A stretch of 64,000 nt of DNA from an uncultured Paracoccaceae bacterium (GTDB lineage Bacteria > Pseudomonadota > Alphaproteobacteria > Rhodobacterales > Rhodobacteraceae), in NCBI GenBank assembly GCA_947487205.1, contig CANKVU010000021.1:33070-97069 (forward strand), given 5' to 3'. The notes below the pieces were generated by a model. The model ran no database searches. It was not told the DNA's origin and was given only the letters and a program-made list of their open reading frames with translations. The translations under genes and the position numbers were made by a program. Shown here piece by piece: positions 23,653 through 32,394 of the stretch (within the stretch, counting starts at the first letter, position 1; each line of letters begins with the position of its first letter).

Positions 23653-23915
23653 GCGGCCCGCCGGTCAAGCATTCGCTGTCGCTCAGGGGGCACCGCACCT
23701 CGGTCTCGCTCGAGGACCCGTTCTGGATCGAGTTCCGCCGCATCGCCGCCCGCGAGGGGCGCGCGCTGAACGACCTGGCCGCCGAGATCGACGCCGCCCG
23801 CGCCCCGGAGGTCGGGCTGGCCTCGGCGATCCGGGTCTTCGTGCTGGAGCGGGTGCGGGCCGAGCGCGATCAGCCGAGCAGCGCCAGCGCCGGGAACGTC
23901 TCCAGGAGCCAGTAG
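23649..23915 (+). CDS. Ribbon-helix-helix domain protein
   Basis: 88 aa. The core KHSLSLRGHRTSVSLEDPFWIEFRRIAAREGRALNDLAAEID matches the RHH_4 domain (PF13467 type), with the DNA-contacting strand HRTSVSLE followed by two helices. Probably a small DNA-binding regulator. It is coupled by ATGA to the DUF4169 gene, an arrangement conserved after fumC in many Rhodobacterales. The C-terminus overlaps the convergent ccdA gene by 46 bases. Confidence 0.82.
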   Translation: MSGPPVKHSLSLRGHRTSVSLEDPFWIEFRRIAAREGRALNDLAAEIDAARAPEVGLASAIRVFVLERVRAERDQPSSASAGNVSRSQ

Positions 23916-24613
23916 GAAAAGGCCGAGAAGGCCCCGGTCAGAAGCGCCAGCCCGACGAGGAGGAGGAGCGCGCCCATCGCCTTCTCGATCGCGCCCATGT
24001 GCCGCTTCAGCCGGTTCAGGACGCCGGTGGCCTTCTGCAGGAAGATCGCCGCCAGCAGGAACGGGATGCCCAGCCCCGCGGCATAGACCGCCAGGAGCGT
24101 GGTGCCGCGGGCGAGGTCGGCCTCGGAGGCCGCCATGCTGAGGATCGCGCCCAGTTGCGGGCCGATGCAGGGGGTCCAGCCGAAGGCGAAGGCGAGGCCC
24201 AGGACATAGGCGCCCAGCGCCGAGCCGCCCCGCTCGCCCGCGTCGAGCCGCGCCTCGCGGTCGAGGAGGGGGATGCGGAAGACGTTCAGGAAATGCAGCC
24301 CGAAGACGATGACCACCACGCCGGACATCCGCGCGAAGAGGGTCTGGTACTGCAGGAAGAAGGCGCCGAAGGCCGAGGCGGTGAAGCCCAGCAGCAGGAA
24401 GACCGTCGAGAGGCCGAGGACGAAGAACAGGGCCGGCAGGATCGCCCGCCGGCCCCTGTCGGAGGGGTCGTTGAGCGTCACCCCGCCCATATAGGCCAGG
24501 TAGGGCGGCACGATCGGCAGCACGCAGGGGCTGAGGAACGACAACAGCCCCGCGGCGAGCGCGATGGCCATGGCCGGCAGCAGCGCCGCGTCGATGATGT
24601 CGAAGCCGATCAT
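23870..24613 (-). CDS. ccdA: Cytochrome c biogenesis protein CcdA
   Basis: 247-aa inner-membrane thiol-disulfide transporter that moves reducing power to the periplasm for c-type cytochrome maturation. Six hydrophobic helices are visible, with the redox Cys in FLSPCVLPIVPPYLAYMGG (about residues 27-45) and the second Cys in GWTPCIGPQLG (about 165). Length and spacing fit the short CcdA family rather than DsbD. Confidence 0.95.
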   Translation of the reverse strand: MIGFDIIDAALLPAMAIALAAGLLSFLSPCVLPIVPPYLAYMGGVTLNDPSDRGRRAILPALFFVLGLSTVFLLLGFTASAFGAFFLQYQTLFARMSGVVVIVFGLHFLNVFRIPLLDREARLDAGERGGSALGAYVLGLAFAFGWTPCIGPQLGAILSMAASEADLARGTTLLAVYAAGLGIPFLLAAIFLQKATGVLNRLKRHMGAIEKAMGALLLLVGLALLTGAFSAFSYWLLETFPALALLG

Positions 24614-24718
24614 GCCCCTCCCCTATCCCAGGCGGGCGGGCGCGTCACGCCGGCCGCGCCTCACATCCCCGTGGCGCCGGCTGGACAAGCGCGCCGGCCC
24701 GCGCGATAGGCGGGGGCC

Positions 24719-24961
24719 ATGGACCACGACGCCGACCTCGACGCGATCGGGCTGCTCTGCCCCCTGCCGGTGCTGAAGGCGCGCAAGCGGCTGCAGGCGC
24801 TCGCCCCCGGCCAGGTCCTGCGGATCCGGGCCGACGATCCGGCCGCGGTGGTGGACGTGCCGCATTTCTGCGCCGAGGGCGGCCACGACCTGCTGGCCGT
24901 CGAGGAGGCGGGGGCGGCGCGGCATTTCCTGGTCCGCAAGGGTCAGGGCCGCGGCGCGTAG
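24719..24961 (+). CDS. TusA/SirA-family sulfurtransferase-like protein
   Basis: 80-aa protein with the IF3-like fold signature CPLPVLKARKRLQAL (CPxP, Cys at about 15), followed by DPAAVVDVPHFCAEGGHDLL. TusA-type proteins relay persulfide sulfur for tRNA thiolation, molybdenum cofactor or other thio-cofactors. It is divergent from ccdA; its end overlaps the convergent lipoprotein gene by 19 bases. Confidence 0.88.
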   Translation: MDHDADLDAIGLLCPLPVLKARKRLQALAPGQVLRIRADDPAAVVDVPHFCAEGGHDLLAVEEAGAARHFLVRKGQGRGA

Positions 24962-25308
24962 GCGAGCGGCCCCGAGGGCGCCCCGAGCGTGACCCACGGC
25001 GCCTGCGTCGTGGGCGCGAGCGGCAGGCGCGGCACGGTCGCGGTGCGCGCCACCCGCACCGGCCAGGGATGCGGGCAGCCCCGCAACGGCGCCGACCACG
25101 GCCCTGCCCCGGCCTCCCGCACCGCGGCGCAGAGCGTGCCGTCCGACATCCGCGCCGTCACCGTGTCGCGATAGAGCGTCACCTGCCGCGGCACGGCCGC
25201 CCCCGCGCCGCCCCGCATCGTCCCCGCGCCGCCCGGCCCGGGCGGCGGCGGCGCGGCGCAGCCGGCCAGAAGGAGCAGCAGGGTCGGCAGGGCGGCGCGC
25301 AGGAGCAT
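24943..25308 (-). CDS. Small putative lipoprotein
   Basis: 121 aa beginning MLLRAALPTLLLLLAGCAAP, with a clear lipobox (LAGC) for signal peptidase II. The mature part is Pro/Gly/Ala-rich (about 22-40), then VTLYRDTVTARMSDGTLCAAVRE and a Cys-containing tail. I recognise no named family. The gene lies 14 bases downstream of the SLC13 transporter on the same strand and is probably co-transcribed. Confidence 0.65.
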   Translation of the reverse strand: MLLRAALPTLLLLLAGCAAPPPPGPGGAGTMRGGAGAAVPRQVTLYRDTVTARMSDGTLCAAVREAGAGPWSAPLRGCPHPWPVRVARTATVPRLPLAPTTQAPWVTLGAPSGPLAYAPRP

Positions 25309-25322
25309 GGTCGGACCTTCGA

Positions 25323-27101
25323 TCACAGGGGCCAGATCAGCGGAATGGCGAGGCTCGCCGATACCGCGAGCAGCAGGTTCATCGGGATCCCGACCTTGAG
25401 GTAGTCTGTGAAGCGGTAGCCGCCGGGGCCGAAGACCAGCGTGTTGGTCTGGTAGCCGATCGGGGTGGAGAAGGCCGAGGAGGCCGCGAACATCACCGCC
25501 ACCACCAGCGGGCGCGGATCGTGGCCGAGCGAGAGGGCGAGCTCGATCGCGATGGGCGTCAGGATCACGCCCACGGCGTTGTTCGACACCATCTCGGTCA
25601 GGACCGAGGCCATGAGGTAGACGGCGAAGACCACGAGCGCCGGCGGCAGCGCCGCGAGGCCCGGCGCGATCGTCTCGGCCACCAGCGCGACCGCGCCCGA
25701 TTCCTGCAGCCCCACGCCGACCGCGAGCATCGCGAAGATGAGGGCGAGCAGGCGCCCCTCGACGAAGGAGAACGCCTCGTCGGCATCGACGCAGCGGCCG
25801 AGCAGGATCACCGCGACGGCGACCACGGCGAGGCCCAGGATCGGCGCCACGTCGAGCGCCGACAGCACCACCACCGCGGCGAGCGCGCCGATCGCGATGG
25901 GCGCGCGGGCGCGGCGATAGGCCTGCTCGGTCGGGTGCGAGATGTCGATGAGGTCCATGTCGGTGGCGAGCCGGCGGATGTCGCCCGGCGCCCCCTCCAG
26001 CAGCAGGGTGTCGCCGACGCGGACCACCACCTCGTCGAGCTGGCGGCCGATATTCTGGTTCCGCCGGTGCACCGCCAGCGGATAGACCCCGTAACGGCGC
26101 CGCAGCCGCATCGCGCCCAGCGACCGGCCGATCATCCGGCAGCCCGGCGTGATCAGCACCTCGACGGTCGCCGTCTCGACCGAGGAGAGGCGATCGACGC
26201 CGCGCAGGTCCTTGTTGCGCTTGAGGCTGAGCAGTTCGGCCATCTCGGTCCTGAGGACGACGCGGTCGCCCTCGCGCAGTTCGACCGAGCCGAGATCGCG
26301 GCGCAGCGACGCGTCGCCGCGCAGGACGTCGATGACGCGGCCGCCCTCGCGGCGGAACATGTCCACCTCGAGCACCTTGCCGCCCACGAGCGACGAGCCC
26401 TCGGGGATCGCGACCTCGGTGAAGTACTTCATCCGCCGGCGGTCGTTCAGCATGCCGCTGAGCGAGTCCCGCGAGGGCAGCAGCCGCCGACCGACGAAGG
26501 CGAGATAGGCCCCGCCGACGGCGATCTGGACGAGGCCCAGGGGCGCGATCTCGAAGATCGAGAACGGGGCGAGGCCCTGGCTGCGCGCGACGCCGTCGAC
26601 GAGCAGGTTCGTCGAGGTCCCAATCAGCGTCAGCGTGCCGCCGAGGATGGCGGCGTAGGAGAGCGGGATCAGCACCTTGGAGGGCTGCACGTTCATCCGC
26701 TTGGCGAGCTGGGTGAAGACCGGGATCATCACCACCACGACGGGGGTGTTGTTCATGAAGGCCGAGCCGACCGAGACGGCGGCCAGGGACTGGACGAGCG
26801 TCTTTCTGGGGCGGCGCGCGGCGCGGCTGTCGGCCAGTTCGGTCAGGTATTGCAGCGCCCCGGTCCGCACCAGCCCGCCCATGATCAGGAACATCGCCGC
26901 GATGGTCCAGGGGGCGGGGTTCGACAGCACCGCCAGGGCGGCGTCGTAGGGCAGCAGCCCCACGGCGAACATCGCCGCCGCGCCGGCGATCGCGACCACC
27001 TCGGTGGGATAGCTCTCGCGCGCGAAGAACGCGAACATCACCAGCACGATGGCGAAGGCCACCAGGGCGCTGGCGGCGGGGGAGAGGGCAATCTCGATCA
27101 T
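25323..27101 (-). CDS. SLC13/DASS-type permease with two RCK_C (TrkA-C) domains
   Basis: 592-aa transporter. N-terminal helices about 5-195 and C-terminal helices about 415-592 bracket two soluble TrkA-C domains (about 215-300 and 310-395, with VGGKVLEVDMFRREGG and GDTLLLEGAP). The family motifs NNTPVVVVMIP and GTSTNLLVDG, and their inverted repeat SNNAVGVILTP and GYQTNTLVFGPGGY, are present. Such proteins move anions (sulfate, dicarboxylates); the substrate is undetermined. ATG follows TTGGGAGAC. Confidence 0.9.
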   Translation of the reverse strand: MIEIALSPAASALVAFAIVLVMFAFFARESYPTEVVAIAGAAAMFAVGLLPYDAALAVLSNPAPWTIAAMFLIMGGLVRTGALQYLTELADSRAARRPRKTLVQSLAAVSVGSAFMNNTPVVVVMIPVFTQLAKRMNVQPSKVLIPLSYAAILGGTLTLIGTSTNLLVDGVARSQGLAPFSIFEIAPLGLVQIAVGGAYLAFVGRRLLPSRDSLSGMLNDRRRMKYFTEVAIPEGSSLVGGKVLEVDMFRREGGRVIDVLRGDASLRRDLGSVELREGDRVVLRTEMAELLSLKRNKDLRGVDRLSSVETATVEVLITPGCRMIGRSLGAMRLRRRYGVYPLAVHRRNQNIGRQLDEVVVRVGDTLLLEGAPGDIRRLATDMDLIDISHPTEQAYRRARAPIAIGALAAVVVLSALDVAPILGLAVVAVAVILLGRCVDADEAFSFVEGRLLALIFAMLAVGVGLQESGAVALVAETIAPGLAALPPALVVFAVYLMASVLTEMVSNNAVGVILTPIAIELALSLGHDPRPLVVAVMFAASSAFSTPIGYQTNTLVFGPGGYRFTDYLKVGIPMNLLLAVSASLAIPLIWPL

Positions 27102-27214
27102 GTCTCCCAACCGGCGGGGGCCAACCGGGGGAGAATACCCCGTCGCCCGCGCGGCGCAAGCAACCCGTTCGCCCCTGGAGGACGCGAATTTTCGACGAAA
27201 ATTCGGGCCCGCGG

Positions 27215-28021
27215 TCAGGCGGGCGACAGGCGGCCGCCGCGGCGGATCATCCGCACCGAGGCGGCGCGGCCGGTGGCCTCGTCCGTCTCCACCAGCAGGC
27301 CCGACAGCGTCGCCTCGCCGCGGGCGGGCTCGAACCGGGCCTTCGGCATGCCGGTGAGGAACCGGCGCAGCGGCTCCTCCTTGTCCATGCCGATGACGCT
27401 GTCGTAATCGCCGCACATGCCCGCATCGCTCTGATAGGCGGTGCCGCCGGGCAGGATCATCGCGTCGGCCGTGGGCACGTGGGTATGGGTGCCCACCACC
27501 ATCGAGGCGCGGCCGTCGCAGAAATGGCCCATCGCCATCTTCTCGGACGTGGCCTCGCAATGCATGTCGACGATCGCGGCCTGCACCGCGCCGCCCAGCG
27601 GGGCGTTCCGCAGCACCGGCTCGATCGCGGAGAAGGGATCGTCGAAGGGCCGCTTCATGAACACCTGGCCCAGCGCCTGGGCCACCAGGACGCGGCGGCC
27701 GCGCGCCGTTTCGAAGATCCGCGCGCCGCGCCCCGGCGCGACCTTGGAATAGTTCAGCGGCCGGACGATCCGCGGCTCGGCCTCGGCGAACTGGAGCATC
27801 TCCTTCTGGTCGAAGGCGTGGTCGCCCAGCGTCACGGCGTCGGCCCCGGCCGCCAGCAGGAGCCGGGCGTGTTCGGGCGAGAGGCCGGCGCCGTTGGTCG
27901 CGTTCTCGCCGTTGATCACGCAGAACTCGACGTCGAGTTCCGCCTTGAGCGGCCCCAGCCGCTCCTGGATGGCGGTCCGGCCCGCCCGGCCCATCACGTC
28001 GCCGAGGAAAAGCAGTCGCAT
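27215..28021 (-). CDS. YmdB-family metallophosphoesterase
   Basis: 268-aa calcineurin-like phosphoesterase of the YmdB (TIGR00282) family, reported to hydrolyse 2',3'-cyclic nucleotides. It starts at the family position MRLLFLGDVMGRAGR and has the metal-binding residues in INGENATNG, LGDHAFDQKE and GTHTHVPTAD, then YQSDAGMCGDYDSVIGM near the C-terminus. It lies between the SLC13 gene and the copper chaperone, divergent from the latter. Confidence 0.92.
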   Translation of the reverse strand: MRLLFLGDVMGRAGRTAIQERLGPLKAELDVEFCVINGENATNGAGLSPEHARLLLAAGADAVTLGDHAFDQKEMLQFAEAEPRIVRPLNYSKVAPGRGARIFETARGRRVLVAQALGQVFMKRPFDDPFSAIEPVLRNAPLGGAVQAAIVDMHCEATSEKMAMGHFCDGRASMVVGTHTHVPTADAMILPGGTAYQSDAGMCGDYDSVIGMDKEEPLRRFLTGMPKARFEPARGEATLSGLLVETDEATGRAASVRMIRRGGRLSPA

Positions 28022-28118
28022 GGGCGCCTGCCTAGTCCGCCGGGCGGGGTGGCTCAAGCACATTGAGTTCGGCGCGGGCCCGGCCTAAGGCTCTGCCCGC
28101 CTGGACATCGGAGCCGCC

Positions 28119-28592
28119 ATGACCCGCCATCTTCTCGCCGCCGCCCTCCTCTTCTTCGCCCTGCCGGCAACCGCGCACGACTACGCCCTCGGCGCGCTGC
28201 GGGTCGATCATCCGGTGGTCTACGCCGCGCCCCCGACGGCGCGGGCCGCGGCCGGGTACATGACGATCGCGAATTCCGGCGACACCCCCGACCGTCTGAC
28301 CGGCATCGCCATCGATGCCGGGGACGCGCGCGCCGAGATCCACCGCTCGGCCATGCGGGACGGGGTGATGACGATGGAGGAGGCCGGCGCGGTCGAGATC
28401 CCGGCCGGCGGCGAGGCGGCGCTGGCCCCGGGCGGCTACCACGTGATGATCCTGGGCCTGCCCGCCGCCCCCCGGGAGGGCGAGACCATCGACGCCACCC
28501 TGACCTTCGAGCGGGCCGGCAAGGTCGACGTGACGTTCCACGTCGAGGCCCGCCCGGCCGCCGGGCAGGAGCAGGACCATTCCCGCCACTGA
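28119..28592 (+). CDS. PCu(A)C-type periplasmic copper chaperone
   Basis: 157 aa with a cleavable signal peptide (MTRHLLAAALLFFALPATAH). The cupredoxin-like domain shows the HxnMx(21-22)HxM pattern: EIHRSAM, then YHVMILGL. These residues bind Cu(I) for delivery to cytochrome oxidase or periplasmic enzymes. A His/Asp-rich tail (QEQDHSRH) may add metal affinity. It converges with the cyclo-ligase gene. Confidence 0.92.
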   Translation: MTRHLLAAALLFFALPATAHDYALGALRVDHPVVYAAPPTARAAAGYMTIANSGDTPDRLTGIAIDAGDARAEIHRSAMRDGVMTMEEAGAVEIPAGGEAALAPGGYHVMILGLPAAPREGETIDATLTFERAGKVDVTFHVEARPAAGQEQDHSRH

Positions 28593-28595
28593 CCC

Positions 28596-29141
28596 TCAGG
28601 GGCGGATGACCTCGCGCTCGGTGACGATCAGGTCGAGGGGCGCGTCGGTCGGCTCCTGCGGCAGGTCGCCCGCCTCCTGCGCCGCATAGGCGAAGCCGAT
28701 GGCGACCGCGCGCCCCCGCGCGCGGAGCCCGGCGAGCGTGCGGTCGTAGAAGCCGCCGCCATAGCCGAGCCGCCCGCCCCGCCGGTCGAAGGCCACCAGC
28801 GGCACGATCAGCACCTCGGGGACGTGCCAGCGCCCGTCGGCGGGCACCATCGCGCCGAACGGGCCGGCATTCATCGCCGCCCCCGGCGTCCATTCGCGGA
28901 AGGCGAGCGGGCTCTCCGGTGCCGCGATCACCGGCAGGCAGACCGGGCCGAAGGGCGCCATCGCCGCCATCGCCGGCATCGGGTCGATCTCGGACCGGAT
29001 GGCGGCGTAGCCGGCGAGCGTCCGGCCCCGGTAGGGCCGCAGCGCCCCGATCAGCAGATCCGCCGCCCCCGGCCCCGCCGCCGCATGCGCCTGGCGCCGC
29101 CGCGCGAAGGCCGCCTGCCGCGCCGCCGCCTTGGCGCTCAC
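28596..29141 (-). CDS. 5-formyltetrahydrofolate cyclo-ligase
   Basis: 181-aa ATP-dependent enzyme converting 5-formyl-THF to 5,10-methenyl-THF. Motifs are RSEIDPMPAM and the ATP/folate loop FDRRGGRLGYGGGFYDRTL, with a C-terminal DLIVTE. The start is GTG, overlapping the mgtE stop (GTGA); upstream in-frame sequence belongs to mgtE in another frame. Co-transcription with mgtE is likely. Confidence 0.9.
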   Translation of the reverse strand: MSAKAAARQAAFARRRQAHAAAGPGAADLLIGALRPYRGRTLAGYAAIRSEIDPMPAMAAMAPFGPVCLPVIAAPESPLAFREWTPGAAMNAGPFGAMVPADGRWHVPEVLIVPLVAFDRRGGRLGYGGGFYDRTLAGLRARGRAVAIGFAYAAQEAGDLPQEPTDAPLDLIVTEREVIRP

Positions 29142-30523
29142 AGCAGGATCAGGCCGGTCAGGCCCAGGAAGGCGAAGAAGCCCACCACGTCCGTCACCGT
29201 CGTCACGAAGGTGCCGGAGGCTAGCGCGGGATCGATCCCGAACTTGTCGAGCACGATCGGCACCATCACGCCGGCCAGTCCCGACACGACGAGGTTGATG
29301 ACCATGGCCAGCGCGATCACCACCCCCAGCGTGACGTTGCTGAACCACAGCGCGCCGATGATGCCGATGATCACCGCGAAGGCGGCGCCGTTCAGAAGAC
29401 CCGCCACCGTCTCGCGCCGCACGACCCGCCAGGCGTTGGAGCCGGTCAGGTCGCGGGTGGCGATGGCGCGCACCGCGACGGTCATGGATTGGGTGCCGGC
29501 GTTGCCGCCCATGGAGGCCACGATCGGCATCAGCACCGCGGCGGCGACCACGGCGGCCAGCACGTCCTCGAACTGGGCGATGACGAGGGAGGCCAGGATC
29601 GCGGTGGCGAGATTGACGAGCAGCCAGGGAAAGCGCTGGCGCACGATCTGCAGGGTGCGGTCGGCGATCGATTCGTCGCCCACGCCGGCGAGCAGCAGCA
29701 GGTCCTCCTCGTTCTCGCGGCTGAGCACGATCATCGCGTCGTCGATGGTGATGACGCCGACGAGGCGGTTGTCCTCGTCCACCACCGGCGCCGAGATCAG
29801 GTGGTACTGGTTGAACGCATAGGCCACGTCCTCCTCGTCCTGGGTGGCGGGGATGGTGCGGAACCCGTCCTCCTGCAGGTCGCGCAGGCGCGTCACCCGG
29901 TCCGAGGACATGACCTTGCCCAGCGTCACGTGGCCGATCGGGCGGTAGCGGGGATCGACGAGGACGATGTGGTAGAACTGCTCGGGCAGGTCGAGCGAGG
30001 CGCGCATGAAGTCGATCGCGTCGCCCACCGTCCAGTGCTCGGGCGCGGCCACGACCTCGCGCTGCATGAGCCGCCCGGCCGAGCCCTCGGGGAAGGAGAG
30101 CGCCCGTTCGATCGCCATCCGGTCGGGGCGTTCCAGCGCATCGAGGATCGCCTCCTGCTGGGGGTCGTCGAGCGTTTCGAGCAGGTCGACCACGTCGTCG
30201 GATTCGAGCTCCCGCACCGCCTTGGTCAGCACCGCGGGCGACAGCGTCTCGATCACGTCCTCGCGGATCGATTCGTCGAGTTCGGAGAGGATCCCGCCGG
30301 CGAATTCGGGGCCGTAGATGTGAATGAGCTTGTGGCGCGGCCCCTCGTCCATCTGCTCCAGGAGGTCGGCGATGTCGGCGGGATGGAGGTGCTCCATCGC
30401 GGCAAGGAGCGCGGCGCGATCCTCGGCCTCGACCGCCTCGCGGACCTCGCGCATCGTGTCCCGGTTGAGCGCGTAGGCGTCGTCGTCCTCGACCTCGGCA
30501 ACGTCTTTGACGGGATCGGCCAT
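29138..30523 (-). CDS. mgtE: Magnesium transporter MgtE
   Basis: 461-aa Mg2+ channel. Order: superhelical N domain (about 20-130, with HPADIADLLEQM), two CBS domains (about 135-255), a connecting helix, then five membrane helices (about 285-461) with GGNAGTQSM and the pore Asp region in the last helices. Cytosolic Mg2+ closes the channel through the N/CBS domains. ATG follows CGGAGGACCGCC. No M-box-like leader is visible in the 139-base gap to the divergent guaD. Confidence 0.95.
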   Translation of the reverse strand: MADPVKDVAEVEDDDAYALNRDTMREVREAVEAEDRAALLAAMEHLHPADIADLLEQMDEGPRHKLIHIYGPEFAGGILSELDESIREDVIETLSPAVLTKAVRELESDDVVDLLETLDDPQQEAILDALERPDRMAIERALSFPEGSAGRLMQREVVAAPEHWTVGDAIDFMRASLDLPEQFYHIVLVDPRYRPIGHVTLGKVMSSDRVTRLRDLQEDGFRTIPATQDEEDVAYAFNQYHLISAPVVDEDNRLVGVITIDDAMIVLSRENEEDLLLLAGVGDESIADRTLQIVRQRFPWLLVNLATAILASLVIAQFEDVLAAVVAAAVLMPIVASMGGNAGTQSMTVAVRAIATRDLTGSNAWRVVRRETVAGLLNGAAFAVIIGIIGALWFSNVTLGVVIALAMVINLVVSGLAGVMVPIVLDKFGIDPALASGTFVTTVTDVVGFFAFLGLTGLILL

Positions 30524-30662
30524 GGGCGGTCCTCCGGGAGATGGGGCGGGCTGTCGGCGTCCGTTTAGGCCATGGCCGGGGGCCGGGCCAGAGGCAGGTG
30601 CCTTTTCACCGCCCGCCGGGGCATTTATGGCGGGGCGATCGTCTTGCCCCCGGGGAGGTTTC

Positions 30663-31952
30663 ATGGACCGGATCGTCACCGGACAGCTGCTGCGCTTCGC
30701 CGCCGACCCGTTCGCCGGCGCCCCGCCCGCCGAGACGGTCCGCCACGACGCCCGGGGCGCGGTGCTGATCGCCGAGGGCCGGATCGCCGCCGCCGGGCCC
30801 GTCGACGAGATCGCCGCGCGCGCGCCCGGCGCGGCGCGCGTCGACATGGGCGACCGGCTGATCCTGCCCGGCTTCGTCGACGCGCACATGCACTACCCCC
30901 AGACGGGGATCGTCGCCAGCTGGGGCAAGCGCCTGATCGACTGGCTGGAGACCTATACCTTTCCCGGGGAGATGCGGCTGGCCGATCCCGACCATGCCCG
31001 CGCCCAGGCCGAGCTGACGCTGGACCTGGCGCTCGCCCACGGGACGACGAGCCTGGCGAGTTTCGGCACGATCCACGCCCACAGCGCGGACGCGTTCTTC
31101 GCCGCCGCCGCGGCGCGCGGCATGGCCGTCGCCGCCGGGCGCACCTGCATGGACCGCAACGCGCCGGAGGGCCTGCACGACGACGCGGCCTCGGCCCATG
31201 ACGAGAGCGCGGCGCTGATCGCGCGCTGGCACGGCCGGGGGCGCGCGCGCTACGCCATCACGCCGCGCTTCACGCCCACGTCGAGCCCCGCCCAGCTGGA
31301 GGCGCTGGGCGCGCTCTGGGCCGCGAACCCCACCTGCCTGATGCAGACCCACCTGTCCGAACAGGTCGACGAGGTGGCCTGGGTGCGAGAGCTGGAGCCC
31401 TGGGCGCGCGATTACCTGGACACCTACGAGCGCCACGGGCTGATCGGGCCGGGCGCGCTCTTCGGCCACGCGATCCACCTGGAGCCGCGCGAGCGGGAGC
31501 GGCTGGCCGAGAGCGGCTCGGCGGTGGTGCATTGCCCGACCTCGAACACGTTCATCGGATCGGGCCTGTTCGATTGCGCGCGGACGGTCGCGGACGGCAT
31601 CCGGGTGGGGCTGGCCACCGACACGGGCGGCGGCTCGTCCTTCTCGATGCTGCGGACGATGGCGGCGGCCTACGAGATCGGCCAGCTGGCGGGCACCGCG
31701 CTCCATCCCGCGCAGCTTCTGTGGCTGGCCACCGAAGGCTCGGCCCGGGCGCTGCGGATGGAGGCCGAGATCGGCACCCTGGCGGCGGGCAGCGCGGCGG
31801 ACCTGGTGGCGCTCGACCTCGGCTCCACCCCCGCGATCGCGCAGCGCCGCGCGCGGGCCGAGGACATCTGGGAGGCGCTGTTCCCGACCATCATGATGGG
31901 CGACGACCGCGCCGTGGCGGGCGTCTGGGTGGCCGGGGAGCGGCGGATCTGA
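30663..31952 (+). CDS. guaD: Guanine deaminase
   Basis: 429-aa zinc amidohydrolase turning guanine to xanthine. The metal site is FVDAHMHYPQ (His-x-His, about 75-84), with later ligands in QTHLSEQ, GHAIHL and LATDTGGGSS. The ATG follows GGGGAGGTTTC. An 8-oxoguanine deaminase-type gene lies on the opposite strand nearby, grouping two guanine-base deaminases within 3 kb. Confidence 0.93.
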   Translation: MDRIVTGQLLRFAADPFAGAPPAETVRHDARGAVLIAEGRIAAAGPVDEIAARAPGAARVDMGDRLILPGFVDAHMHYPQTGIVASWGKRLIDWLETYTFPGEMRLADPDHARAQAELTLDLALAHGTTSLASFGTIHAHSADAFFAAAAARGMAVAAGRTCMDRNAPEGLHDDAASAHDESAALIARWHGRGRARYAITPRFTPTSSPAQLEALGALWAANPTCLMQTHLSEQVDEVAWVRELEPWARDYLDTYERHGLIGPGALFGHAIHLEPRERERLAESGSAVVHCPTSNTFIGSGLFDCARTVADGIRVGLATDTGGGSSFSMLRTMAAAYEIGQLAGTALHPAQLLWLATEGSARALRMEAEIGTLAAGSAADLVALDLGSTPAIAQRRARAEDIWEALFPTIMMGDDRAVAGVWVAGERRI

Positions 31953-31956
31953 GCGG

Positions 31957-32394
31957 TCAGCAGCCCTCGGCCAGGACCAGCACCCAGCGGTCGCCCTCGC
32001 CGGCCAGGCCGTAATAGCGCGCCTCGGGCCAGAGCAGGTTGCGCCGATGCGCGGGCGAGGCCATCCAGGCCGACACGGCGCCGCGCCCCGAGGGCAGGCC
32101 CCAGGCGACGTTCTCGACCCCGCGGCCGCAGCCCTCGGCGCGCAGGCGCTGGCTGTGGGTCGATCCGTCGGAGCCGCGATGCCCGTATCCGCCGGTGCGG
32201 GCCAGGTCGCGCGCGTGGCGACGCGCGGCGCTCTCCGCGCGGGCCGATTCGCGCACCGGCGCGAGGCCGGCGGCGCGGCGCACCATGTTCACGCTGTCGG
32301 CGGGCAGCGCGCCCGCGGCCAGCATGGCGGTGGGGGCCTCTCCGGCCTGGGCGCAGGCCGACAGGAGCAGCAGGGCCAGCAATCGCGCGATCAC
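31957..32394 (-). CDS. CAP/SCP-domain lipoprotein
   Basis: 145 aa. A hydrophobic leader ends in a lipobox (LLLSAC). The mature domain has the CAP (PF00188) elements ARRHARDLARTGGYGHRGSDGSTHSQRL, ENVAWG and a late W-M-x-SPAHRRNLL. Bacterial CAP proteins are secreted or envelope-bound, of unclear activity. The GTG start overlaps the 8-oxoguanine deaminase stop (GTGA). Confidence 0.85.
   Translation of the reverse strand: MIARLLALLLLSACAQAGEAPTAMLAAGALPADSVNMVRRAAGLAPVRESARAESAARRHARDLARTGGYGHRGSDGSTHSQRLRAEGCGRGVENVAWGLPSGRGAVSAWMASPAHRRNLLWPEARYYGLAGEGDRWVLVLAEGC

Noticed and set aside
30524..30662. Magnesium riboswitch (M-box or ykkC-like) before mgtE
   Set aside because: The gap is only 139 bases, shared with guaD, and shows no conserved riboswitch core or leader terminator.
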